DNA from: Actinoallomurus sp963736325
Lineage (GTDB): Bacteria; Actinomycetota; Actinomycetes; Streptosporangiales; Streptosporangiaceae
Length of the DNA: 64,000 bases
Direction of reading: 5' to 3'
NCBI GenBank assembly: GCA_963736325.1
Contig: CAVTOG010000009.1
Span: 806,001-870,000, forward strand
Shown: positions 8,871 to 16,495 of the stretch, piece after piece
Layout: each line of letters starts with the position of its first letter
How positions within the stretch are numbered: position 1 is the stretch's first letter
Notes under the pieces: generated by a model
Database searches by the model: none
The model's input: the letters and a program-made list of their open reading frames with translations, nothing else
Told to the model about the DNA's origin: nothing
Translations under genes and position numbers: made by a program

Positions 8871-9641
8871 TCAGCGTTCCGTTTGTTCGATGATGCGAAG
8901 AAGGGAACGCTTGGCCTCGCTGTACGAAGTCTTCAAAATTCGCTCGGCGGCATCACCATTATTGTCTCGCGCGGCGTCGATCAGATCCGGCTTGTAATGC
9001 CAGATCCGCACGTCGCCTCGAAACTCCGAAGCGTTCGCCCACAACACCTTGTAGGGGCGACACCGATCCCACAAACCGCGAATAATTTGGAGTGCCACCT
9101 CATTGGCGCTCGCCGAATACAACGTCGCCAAGAGCTCCTCATCGTGCCGCAAGGCCTCATATACGTCACCGGCGAGCGCCGCGCGCTTCAGTTCCTGCCA
9201 ATGCTGCTCCATGAGCGAAACCCGATCGGGGCCGATGGCCTCCGCGCCGAGCCGGGCGCAATTGCTCTCAAGCAGAATCCGGACGTCGTACGCCTGCTCA
9301 AGTTCCTGTTGAGTCAGACCACGTACGGTGGCGCCCTTGTACGGTTCGCGTACGACCAGCCCGGACTCCTCCAGCCGGTGAATCGCCTCCCGTACCGGCA
9401 TCACGCTCGTCCCCAGCAGTTCGGCCACATCGCGAACCCGCAGGCGATGGCCGGACGCGAGCCGCCCGTTCACGATCCACTCGCGCAACGTCTCGAACAC
9501 CTGATCCGCGATCTGCGCCGGTGCCACCTTCGCCGACTCCGCCAGATCGGACAGCGTGCCCGCCGACTTCGGCCGACGGACCGGCTCCGGAGATTTCGAC
9601 GCGGAGGATTCCGGCGTCGGGGGAGTTTGATCCACGCTCAT
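8871..9641 (-). CDS. GntR-family transcriptional regulator with FCD ligand domain
   Basis: 256 residues. A Ser/Pro-rich N-terminal 35 residues is followed by the winged helix (IADQVFETLREWIVNGRL, then RDVAELLGTSVMPVREAIHRLEESGLV) and an all-helical FCD domain (LEQAYDVRILLESNCARLGAEAI). FCD regulators usually sense carboxylic acids or amino-acid-derived ligands. The gene lies just upstream of the dadA-like gene on the same strand. The shared TATGTGATC-type sites in front of both genes suggest it represses itself and dadA. It may be cotranscribed with dadA, but the 141-bp gap with its own promoter argues for separate control. Confidence 0.9.
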   Translation of the reverse strand: MSVDQTPPTPESSASKSPEPVRRPKSAGTLSDLAESAKVAPAQIADQVFETLREWIVNGRLASGHRLRVRDVAELLGTSVMPVREAIHRLEESGLVVREPYKGATVRGLTQQELEQAYDVRILLESNCARLGAEAIGPDRVSLMEQHWQELKRAALAGDVYEALRHDEELLATLYSASANEVALQIIRGLWDRCRPYKVLWANASEFRGDVRIWHYKPDLIDAARDNNGDAAERILKTSYSEAKRSLLRIIEQTER

Positions 9642-9714
9642 ACCCAGTCCCTGGCTCTCAGACGACCCATTACCAACCCTGCCATCGGCGTACCGATCTC
9701 TCAGCGCACGACCT

Positions 9715-9735
9715 GAGATATACGATCACATACCC
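9715..9735 (-). promoter_or_regulatory. Predicted GntR/FCD operator upstream of its own gene
   Basis: The minus strand reads TATGTGATCGTATATC within this interval, matching 14 of 18 positions of the operator in front of the dadA-like gene. It lies about 74 nt before the regulator start codon and overlaps a plausible -10 (TATATC), which fits autorepression. Confidence 0.5.
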
Positions 9736-9804
9736 TCCTCTTCATCGAGCGGCGGTTGGACGGGTTGCTCGACGAGGCGCCCGTGGCTCGCTACGGCGAC
9801 TCTG

Positions 9805-10135
9805 ATGCCTCGCCCACGGGTCATCATCATCGAGAACGCGCCCAACGCTTCCATTGATCGGCTCGACCATTGGCTGGCCGACGTCGAGTTGGAAGTCGTC
9901 CGAACCTATGCCGGTGATCTGGTGCCCGCGCGGGCGAGCCAAGGCCTCATCGTTCTCGGGGGTTCGATGCCGGTCGAGGACGATACACCGGCCGAGTGGC
10001 TTCCAGAGGTACAGGACCTCCAGCTGGCACGTCGACGCGGTCGCAACGCTGCCACCGGATGCCGAATGGCTGGGGGAGAGCGCGATGTACCCGCATCAGG
10101 CTTTCCGGGTCGGACCGGCCGCATGCTCGCTTCAG
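9805..10135 (+). pseudogene. Remnant of a class I glutamine amidotransferase-like gene, internally deleted and frameshifted
   Basis: Residues encoded from 9805 (PRVIIIENAPNASIDRLDHW, then LIVLGGSMPVEDD) match the N-terminal part of GMP-synthase-like type 1 amidotransferases. Near 10018 the reading frame shifts by one and continues as WHVDAVATLPPDAEWL and YPHQAFRVG, the C-terminal region of the same family. The middle, including the nucleophile-Cys loop, and the catalytic His-Glu segment are missing. I read this as a dead gene left by an internal deletion; it has no role in the present cluster. Confidence 0.65.
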
Positions 10136-10161
10136 ACCGGAACGGACCTGACCGGTCTTCG

Positions 10162-11376
10162 TCAGGCGACCATCCAGACGCGGGACAGCGCGCGTACGTC
10201 GGACAGCGGATCGCCGTGCACGAGGAAGAAGTCGGCCGGGCCGCCGACCCGGATGCGTCCCGCCTCCGGCTCGCCGAGCAGGTCGCCGCCGCGCCAGGTC
10301 GCCCCGGCGAGGACCTCCCACAGGGGGATGCCGAGTTCCGCCATGCACTCGATCTCCCAGCTGAGCTCGCCGGCGTGCAAGGGGCCGCCGCCGAAGTCGG
10401 AACCGACGGCGAGTGGGACGCCGCGGGCGTACGCCAACCGGGCGCTGGCCTCGGCCCGTTCGCGGTAACCGGCCCACCGTTTCATGCCCTCGCCGTCGCG
10501 GTCGTACCGCAGGATCGTCGTCGTACGGGAGTAGGTGTCGATCGCGGCGAAGACCGCGAGGGTCGGTACGAGCACGGTACCGGCCGCCGCCATGGCGTCG
10601 ACGACGTCGGCGTCGAGCTCCCAGCCGTGTTCGAGGCAGTCACACCCGCCGGCGACGGCGGCCCGCGCCCCGGCCAGCTTCGAGGTGTGCGCCGTGACCT
10701 TGGCGTCCCGCGCGTGCGCCATCTCGACGACCGCGGCCACCTCGCCGGCCGTGAAGGGACTCGTGTCGGAGTCCGGCCCGTCCATGTAGAGCTTGACGAA
10801 GTCGGCGCCCTCATCGAGCTGCCTGCTCGCCGCCGCGAGCAGGGCGTCGCCGTCCGCGGCCTGCACGCTGATCGGGCTGAGGCGGGTGTAAGAGCTGTGC
10901 GAGAGCCACGTCCCCGCCGCACGGACGTAGGGGTATTCCCGCTTGCCGCGCCAGCGGTCGGCTACGACCAGCGAGAGGGCGCGCCGCGTCTCCGGGGCGC
11001 CGTCCTGGGCACGGGGCGCACCGACGTCACGGGCCCAGCGGACCCCCGCCTGCCGCATCTGCCGCGCGTTGTCCTCGGCCACCTCCAGGAGTACGTCGTC
11101 GGGATCGGAGACTCGCGCCAGGTAGTCGGCGCTGCCCGGCACGGTGATGTGGCTGTGGCAGTCCACCATGCCGGGCACGATCGTGGCGCCGCCGGCGTCG
11201 ACCACTCGTTCGCCGTGCGGCCCCCGCGGGGAGTAGTCCGTGACGCTGTCCTCGATCGTCACGACCATGCCGTCCTCGACGACGACGTCGACGTCGAGCC
11301 GCAGTGTGTCGCTGCGCGCGTCGGTGATGGCGGCGCGGTGGTAGATGACCGGACGGGGTGCGGCGGCGTTCGACAT
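10162..11376 (-). CDS. Metal-dependent amidohydrolase (imidazolonepropionase/prolidase-like)
   Basis: 404 residues of the amidohydrolase superfamily: a beta-sandwich N-terminus, then the metal-binding DCHSHI after GATIVPGMV, a central VTAHTSK with a metal His, CLEHGWELD with a second, and the catalytic Asp in VGSDFGGGP. No secretion signal is visible, so it acts in the cytoplasm. Relatives include Xaa-Pro dipeptidases and imidazolonepropionase-like enzymes, so hydrolysis of an imported amide or dipeptide is likely but the substrate is open. It starts 18 nt after the stop of the second binding-protein gene with GGAG eight bases before the ATG, so the two form one operon. Confidence 0.85.
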   Translation of the reverse strand: MSNAAAPRPVIYHRAAITDARSDTLRLDVDVVVEDGMVVTIEDSVTDYSPRGPHGERVVDAGGATIVPGMVDCHSHITVPGSADYLARVSDPDDVLLEVAEDNARQMRQAGVRWARDVGAPRAQDGAPETRRALSLVVADRWRGKREYPYVRAAGTWLSHSSYTRLSPISVQAADGDALLAAASRQLDEGADFVKLYMDGPDSDTSPFTAGEVAAVVEMAHARDAKVTAHTSKLAGARAAVAGGCDCLEHGWELDADVVDAMAAAGTVLVPTLAVFAAIDTYSRTTTILRYDRDGEGMKRWAGYRERAEASARLAYARGVPLAVGSDFGGGPLHAGELSWEIECMAELGIPLWEVLAGATWRGGDLLGEPEAGRIRVGGPADFFLVHGDPLSDVRALSRVWMVA

Positions 11377-11394
11377 TGATGCGGCTCCGTTTCG

Positions 11395-12993
11395 CTAGCT
11401 GAACACTCGGATGCTGGTGGGGATCGGGAAGCTGAAGCCGGTGATCTGGGCCTGGGCGTTCTTCAGGTAGTAGAACCTGGGCCAGTCGGCGATCGGCGCG
11501 ATGTCGAGATTGCGGAACAGGGCCTGTTCCGCTTGGTTCCAGTAGCCGCAGGAGTCCGGTGGCGACAGGGCGGACGCCTTGGCGACGAGGCGCTCGTAGT
11601 CGGTGTTGTGGATGCCCGCGAGGTTGACGCCCTTGGGCGGAACCGGGCCGGAGAAGTACGGCACCAGCTGCGACGGCAGGTTGACGCCGAAACCCTGCAT
11701 GTAGACGTCGTAGTTGCTGGTCTGGAACATGACCTTGCCGTGCTGGACGGCGGAGTTACCGGAGATCCGTACCTTGATGCCGAGGGGTTTCCACTGCTCG
11801 GCCAGGAGTTCGGCGGTGGGCCGGCCGTAGGCCGAATAGCCGACGTAGTAGTCGAGGTCCAGGGTGAGCGGCTTGCCGTTCTTCTGGCGGATGCCATCGG
11901 GGCCCTTGGCCCACCCGGCCTGGTCGAGCAGCGCCTGCGCGGTCGCGACGTCGCGCCGCGGAAGCCGGCCGGCGACGGTGTTCCCGGTGCACGGCTTGGG
12001 GAGCAGCGCGACCAACCCGGTGGACGGGCTGCCCGTTCCCCCGGTGTTGACCTTGACCAACTGGTTGATGTCGATGGCCTGGACCAGTGCCTGGCGCAGC
12101 CGGATGTCCGCCCATGGCCGGCCCGGGAGCTGGTTGAAGAACAACCAGCCGCCCGCACCCGGTGACTTCACCCGATCCAGGCCCTGCGCGATGAGGCGTT
12201 GCTGGTCGTCGCCGGTGATCTGGGCGAAGTTCACCTCGCCCGACAGCAGGAGGTTGGCCGTGGTGCTCTCGTTCGGCACGATTCTCAGTACGACCTTGGC
12301 CGGCGTACCCGGCGCCTTCGTGCTCGCGCCGCCCGGACCCCAGGTGTAGCCGTCGCGCCGGGTGAAGGTGTAGCTCTGACCGGGGACGACCTTGGTTAGC
12401 ACGAACGGGCCGGTCCCGTCCGAGCCGGTCGAGTACAGCTTTGGATCCGCCAGCCCTTTGGCGCAGACGATGGGGAGCTGGCCAATGGTGTTGAGCAGGA
12501 ACCCGAACGGCTTCTTGGTCATGACGACCCGTACCGTCCTGGTCGGGTCATCCGCCGTCGCCCGCAGCGGCTCGGTCGGAGTGTTGACGCCGTACTGGGC
12601 GGAGCCGTTCTTGGGATTGGTGACGTAATTGATCGCGGCGGCGACCTGGCGGGCGGTCAATGGCGTCCCGTCGGAGCACGTGACACCGGGGCGAATCGTG
12701 AAAGTCGCCGATCGGGCGTCGGCATTCCATTTCTCCGCCAATCCGGACACGAAACGCCCGTCCGGGCGTAGGTTCACCAGCGCGTCGTAGGCCAGTGCGG
12801 TCCTGCCGAAAATCAGCTGGCTTCGGTACGGGTCGAAGGTTCCCGGATCCGATGGCAGGACCATCGTGAATGTCCCGTCTTTGGCAAATCCGGCGTTTGC
12901 CGACCGCTGCGGCTTCGTGGTTCCACCGCAGCTCGTACTGGCGAGACAGGTCACCAGCGCGCCGGCGAACAGCGCGGTCAGTCGATGATGCAT
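11395..12993 (-). CDS. Peptide-type ABC transporter solute-binding lipoprotein (SBP family 5), copy 2
   Basis: 532 residues with a signal peptide ending in a lipobox at Cys22 (LASTSC), then family 5 elements (GTFTMVLPSDPGTFDPYRS, LAYDALVNL, LAEKWN, CSDGTPLTARQV). AAGGAG precedes the ATG. It diverges strongly from the other binding protein of the cluster, so it is not a recent duplicate. No permease genes adjoin it; it probably shares the one translocator encoded at 3.7-7.4 kb, widening the range of imported ligands (inference). The predicted transcript starts about 230 nt upstream, an unusually long leader for this cluster. Confidence 0.9.
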   Translation of the reverse strand: MHHRLTALFAGALVTCLASTSCGGTTKPQRSANAGFAKDGTFTMVLPSDPGTFDPYRSQLIFGRTALAYDALVNLRPDGRFVSGLAEKWNADARSATFTIRPGVTCSDGTPLTARQVAAAINYVTNPKNGSAQYGVNTPTEPLRATADDPTRTVRVVMTKKPFGFLLNTIGQLPIVCAKGLADPKLYSTGSDGTGPFVLTKVVPGQSYTFTRRDGYTWGPGGASTKAPGTPAKVVLRIVPNESTTANLLLSGEVNFAQITGDDQQRLIAQGLDRVKSPGAGGWLFFNQLPGRPWADIRLRQALVQAIDINQLVKVNTGGTGSPSTGLVALLPKPCTGNTVAGRLPRRDVATAQALLDQAGWAKGPDGIRQKNGKPLTLDLDYYVGYSAYGRPTAELLAEQWKPLGIKVRISGNSAVQHGKVMFQTSNYDVYMQGFGVNLPSQLVPYFSGPVPPKGVNLAGIHNTDYERLVAKASALSPPDSCGYWNQAEQALFRNLDIAPIADWPRFYYLKNAQAQITGFSFPIPTSIRVFS

Positions 12994-13229
12994 GACTGTT
13001 CTCCTTAAGAATCGCCGCCGCGGCGGCGAAGCCGTCGAGGCGCGAAAGGAAGAGCGCCTCCGGCGCTAACGAGAGGAAAAGGGGAGGCGACCGATAACGG
13101 CGCTTATCCCGATATCAGAGATGTGAAGTCGGGGCCGGGGCCACGCACTCTTGATGCGGTCCGCCTTCTGCCGTGTGGCCGGGTCCGGGATTTGCGACTC
13201 GGCGAAGTACTTCTCGTATGGTGATGCCG

Positions 13230-13282
13230 AGCATACGTTATTCAACAATCCAACACAAGGATTTTTGTGTTCTAGAACACAA
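13230..13282 (-). promoter_or_regulatory. Predicted MocR operator (perfect 18-bp palindrome) and promoter (site A) for SBP2/amidohydrolase
   Basis: TTGTGTTCTAGAACACAA at 13265-13282 is a perfect palindrome. On the minus strand the AGAAC half is followed by 9 bp, CTTGTGT with a -35 box (13258-13253), a 17-bp spacer and a -10 box TATGCT (13235-13230). The operator lies directly upstream of the -35, as in activator-dependent promoters. The leader from about 13223 to 12994 contains short GC-rich hairpins (for example AGCGCCGGAGGCGCT) but no convincing gene. Confidence 0.7.
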
Positions 13283-13388
13283 GTCCAGCGGACGGCAGGG
13301 CTGTGTCCGCTGCGGTCGGTGGAGGATTCGGCGCAGCGTGTCTTTTGCGGTGGCCGTGCCCGTCACAGGCGGGCACGGGCCGGAGTCC

Positions 13389-14750
13389 CTACTCGCGCGG
13401 GCGGCGGCCCGAGGCGTTCCGTGTACGCGCCGGGGGACGTGCCGCCTCGGCAAGAGCTTCGGCGATCTCCGCGGCGTGTTCGGTCGGCAGCAGGGTGGAG
13501 GTGACGCAGACGTGGGGTTCGGAGTCCGGTCGCACCATGAAGGGGGTGCCGGGCGCGGCGCCGATGCTGCGGCTGGTCAGCGACACCAGGGCGGTGGCTT
13601 CGCTGGCGACGGGAACCCATACGGACCGGCCCTCGGTCCCCCCGACCTGTACTTCGTGCTTGGCCAGCTCGGTGACGAGGCTGAGCCGGCGGCGTGCGTA
13701 CTCTTGCCGGGCCTGCTTCACCTGGCGGACGGAGGCCTCGTCGGTGAGCAGGTCGAGCAGGAGAAGCTGGAGCAGCCGGCTGGTCCACCCCTGACCGAGA
13801 TGCCGGCGCGCGACGAGCCGTTCGATGCACTCCGACGACGCTCCGACTGCCGCGAGCCGCAGCTCGGGACCGTGCGAGGCGGAGTAGCCGCGGAGATGAA
13901 CCGTAAGGTCGGGAATGTGCTGACCGAGGCTATGGAGCGGGCCGGAGGCGAGGACACCGAAGTAGTCGATCTCCACGACCGTGACGTCGTCCGCGCGGAG
14001 GATGGCCGCCAGTTCCTCCGCCCGCTCGCCCGAGATACCGATCCCCGTCGGCTGCTGCGCGCGGGGCTGGAAGAACGCCGTGCGTGTGCCGGCGTCCACC
14101 GCCGCGACGAGCGAGTCGGGAATCGGCCCGTCGGCGTCCAGATCGACCGGGATGATCTGGACGCCGAAGGCTTCGAGGAGGTCGAGCAGGAACGGGTCGG
14201 TCGGATGCTCGACCGCCACCCGGTCGCCGAAGCGGAGGAATGTGCTGGCGATCAGATCGAGGGCGTCTCCCACTCCATCGGAGAGGGTGATGGCGTCGAC
14301 CCGATAGGGCCAATCGCCGTGCAGATGCTCGAGGAGCTCGGTGACGACCGGTTCGTCCAGATAGGTGCGCAGCGGATCGGCCGCGGGCAGGCGGCGGAGT
14401 GCCGGCGCGGGATCCGGCAGCAGCGCCGGATCCATCATCCCGACCGAAAGGTCGAACTGGAACTGGACGGAGTACTCCAGCACGCGGCGGGAACGCGCCG
14501 GCCCGAGGATGGCCCGATCGGCGATGACGGTGCCACGCCGACCCTCGGCGCGGACGACTCCGCCCCTCGCCAGGATCGCCCACGCCGCGTGGACCGTCGC
14601 CGGCGACACCTGCAACTCGGCGGCGATGGCGCGGATGGTCGGAAGTGTCGCGCCGGTCGGAAAGACTCCGTCGCGTACGCCGCGACTCACCGCGTCCGCG
14701 AGTCCGCGTGCGGTGGGCTTCTCGACACGGGCCAGCAGTTCTTCCATCAT
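13389..14750 (-). CDS. MocR/PdxR-type regulator (GntR winged helix fused to aminotransferase-like domain), PLP lysine replaced
   Basis: 453 residues. A GntR-type helix-turn-helix spans about 12-75 (TLPTIRAIAAELQVSPATVH) and the rest is a fold-type I aminotransferase-like domain (AVEHPTDPF, QPRAQQPTG, VVEIDYFG). The site that normally reads S-x-S-K before HGP is YSASHGPEL, so Ala291 stands where the PLP Schiff-base Lys is expected. The regulator probably senses something other than covalently bound PLP. Two ATGs are adjacent; the palindrome GTTCTATAAC overlaps the first and the -10, implying autorepression from a near-leaderless transcript. It sits between the two units it is predicted to control. 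Confidence 0.9.
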   Translation of the reverse strand: MMEELLARVEKPTARGLADAVSRGVRDGVFPTGATLPTIRAIAAELQVSPATVHAAWAILARGGVVRAEGRRGTVIADRAILGPARSRRVLEYSVQFQFDLSVGMMDPALLPDPAPALRRLPAADPLRTYLDEPVVTELLEHLHGDWPYRVDAITLSDGVGDALDLIASTFLRFGDRVAVEHPTDPFLLDLLEAFGVQIIPVDLDADGPIPDSLVAAVDAGTRTAFFQPRAQQPTGIGISGERAEELAAILRADDVTVVEIDYFGVLASGPLHSLGQHIPDLTVHLRGYSASHGPELRLAAVGASSECIERLVARRHLGQGWTSRLLQLLLLDLLTDEASVRQVKQARQEYARRRLSLVTELAKHEVQVGGTEGRSVWVPVASEATALVSLTSRSIGAAPGTPFMVRPDSEPHVCVTSTLLPTEHAAEIAEALAEAARPPARTRNASGRRPRE

Positions 14751-14787
14751 GTTCTATAACATACCGCTAACTATTACTCGCTCGTAA
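14749..14787 (-). promoter_or_regulatory. Predicted autoregulatory operator and promoter (site B) of the mocR-type gene
   Basis: ATGTTCTATAACAT at 14749-14762 is a palindrome with one central mismatch to the site A core. On the minus strand it overlaps a -10 box TATGTT (14763-14758) and the ATG itself; a -35-like TTACGA is 18 bp upstream (14787-14782). Unlike sites A and C-F it lacks the AGAAC-9-CTTGT spacing, so repression rather than activation is expected. Confidence 0.55.
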
Positions 14788-14825
14788 TTACAATGAGACG
14801 GAAGGCGGATTCGCCGGCGCGAGAG

Positions 14826-16250
14826 TCACTCCGCGGCCGGCATGCCGACCCGCGGGTTCGCGACCAGACCCCAATGCGTGTAGAGGTACGGCGTGCCATC
14901 GGGCAGCTTGTGGGCCTGGATGATCTCCCATGTGTTGCTGTCGTCCGTCTGCATCGCGAACCGGCCTTCCTCGACCGGCACCAGCGGGAAGTCACCGGCG
15001 GTCCCCGGAAACCGGTCGAGCAACAGGCCGGTGGGGAGCAGCCGGAGTACCGGCGTGCCCTCGCGCAGCACGAGCTCGACCGCCGTGTCGGACCGTGCGT
15101 AGTAACGCCCCACGTACGGCGCGATGTCGACGCGCGCCGGTTCGGCCGGCGGCTGGAACGGCGCCGGCATGGCGACCCCGGCGAGCTCACGGAACGTCTC
15201 GGCGAACACGTCGTGGTAGAGCGCCGGACCGTCGCCGCCGTTGGTCAGGAGGGCGACGGCGAATCCGCGATCGGGCAGTGCCCGCACGAACGCCAGCTGG
15301 CCGATGCCCGTGCCGGTGTGCCCGATCACCGGTTGTCCGTCCCACGTGTCGCGGGACCAGCCCAGTCCCCACGAGTCGCCCATGATGGAGGGGCAAGGTA
15401 GGTCGGTCTCCCTGGCGGTCATGGCCTGCACGGAGTCAGTGGACAGCAGCCGCCCACCGTCGGGCGCCGTACCGCCGGCCAGGTGCATCCGGACGAACGC
15501 CAGCAGGTCGTGGACCCGGGCGGTTATCCGCCCGGTCGGCGCCAGGCTCCGCGGCCCCGACCACACTCGGGTCGGCGGCGCGCCCGGACCGCCGGGATGC
15601 CCGACCGCGACGCGGTGCAGGAGCGCCTCCTCGGGCAGTGTGACGGTCGCGGCCAGTCCCAGCGGGCCGACGATGCGCTCGTGGAGGGCCGCGTCCCACG
15701 TCTTCCCCGTGAGCACCTCGATGATCCGGCCGGCCACGACGATGCCGGCATTGGAGTAGGAGAAGGTCGCACCGACCGGTCGGACCTGCGGGAATTCGCG
15801 CAGCTTCGCCACGTAGCGTTCGACGCAGTCGTCCCCGCGGCCGGTCTCGGCGTACATGTCGTCGATGCCGCTCGTGTGGCTGAGCAGGTGCCGTACGGTG
15901 ATCGCCGCGGCGGCCGCGGTGTCGGTGTCGGTGTCGGCGAACTCGGGGAGAACCCGCACCACCGGAGTGTCGAGGGTGAGCGCACCCTCGTCCACGAGCT
16001 GCATGATCATCGTGGCGGTCCACACCTTGGTGATGGAACCGAGGTTGAACACCGAGTCGGGTGTCGCCGCCACGCGGGTTCTCCGGTTCAGCACCCCGGC
16101 CGCGACGTCGACGATCTGGCCGTCCCGCAGGATGCCGAGCGCGGCACCCGGAACTCCGTGCTCGGCGATGAGCGTGTCGAGCCGGGCACGCCAGTACGCG
16201 GCGTCCACGGCGACATCGGTCGCCGTAGGCCGTTCGATATCGGTCGGCAT
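14826..16250 (-). CDS. Serine hydrolase, class C beta-lactamase/D-aminopeptidase fold
   Basis: 474 residues. SxxK motif at Ser72-Lys75 (GSITK), YxN motif in FSYSNAG, and an HTG box in IGHTGTGIGQ mark an active penicillin-binding-fold hydrolase. A C-terminal beta-rich domain of about 110 residues follows the catalytic domain. There is no signal peptide, so a cytoplasmic esterase, D-aminopeptidase or D-Ala amidase role is more likely than periplasmic beta-lactam resistance. AAAGGA lies seven bases before the ATG. It is transcribed divergently from the M19 dipeptidase, and both promoters carry the MocR-type operator. Confidence 0.87.
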   Translation of the reverse strand: MPTDIERPTATDVAVDAAYWRARLDTLIAEHGVPGAALGILRDGQIVDVAAGVLNRRTRVAATPDSVFNLGSITKVWTATMIMQLVDEGALTLDTPVVRVLPEFADTDTDTAAAAAITVRHLLSHTSGIDDMYAETGRGDDCVERYVAKLREFPQVRPVGATFSYSNAGIVVAGRIIEVLTGKTWDAALHERIVGPLGLAATVTLPEEALLHRVAVGHPGGPGAPPTRVWSGPRSLAPTGRITARVHDLLAFVRMHLAGGTAPDGGRLLSTDSVQAMTARETDLPCPSIMGDSWGLGWSRDTWDGQPVIGHTGTGIGQLAFVRALPDRGFAVALLTNGGDGPALYHDVFAETFRELAGVAMPAPFQPPAEPARVDIAPYVGRYYARSDTAVELVLREGTPVLRLLPTGLLLDRFPGTAGDFPLVPVEEGRFAMQTDDSNTWEIIQAHKLPDGTPYLYTHWGLVANPRVGMPAAE

Positions 16251-16297
16251 GAACTGTCCTTTCCACGCGTACGCCGGTGATGACCGGCATCGAGGTG

Positions 16298-16350
16298 AGG
16301 CTAAGTGAGCATTCCTGCTATTACAAGATTTATTTTGTTCTATAACACAA
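16298..16350 (-). promoter_or_regulatory. Predicted MocR operator and promoter (site C) for the serine hydrolase
   Basis: On the minus strand GTTATAGAAC (16346-16337) is followed by 9 A/T-rich bases, CTTGTAA with a -35 box TTGTAA (16326-16321), 17 bp and a -10 box TAGCCT (16303-16298). With flanks it matches 16 of 18 positions of the site A palindrome. The predicted leader is about 40 nt. Confidence 0.65.
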
Positions 16351-16390
16351 TGACCAGCAAGAACGTTCCGCCCACTCTCTACTGGGTAGC

Positions 16391-16440
16391 TGTTCTAGAA
16401 CAAAATTAGTCTTGTATGGTCATCATCGATAATCTATTCT
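16391..16440 (+). promoter_or_regulatory. Predicted MocR operator and promoter (site D) for the M19 dipeptidase
   Basis: TGTTCTAGAACA (16391-16402) is a perfect palindrome. GTTCTAGAAC is followed by 9 bp, CTTGTAT with a -35 box TTGTAT (16412-16417), 17 bp and a -10 box TATTCT (16435-16440). It mirrors site C in the other direction, so this intergenic region is a back-to-back divergent pair. Confidence 0.68.
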
Positions 16441-16495
16441 CCGCCGAAGCGGCGTGACACCCGTCGCCCTGACCGGACGCAAAGGATGGTGTGCC

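Noticed and set aside
9805..11379. Long plus-strand frame opposite the amidohydrolase gene
   Set aside because: Only its first 70 codons resemble an amidotransferase; the rest is the shadow of the amidohydrolase gene.
13066..13248. 60-codon frame upstream of SBP2
   Set aside because: Its TTG start lies before the predicted transcription start and no ribosome site is present.
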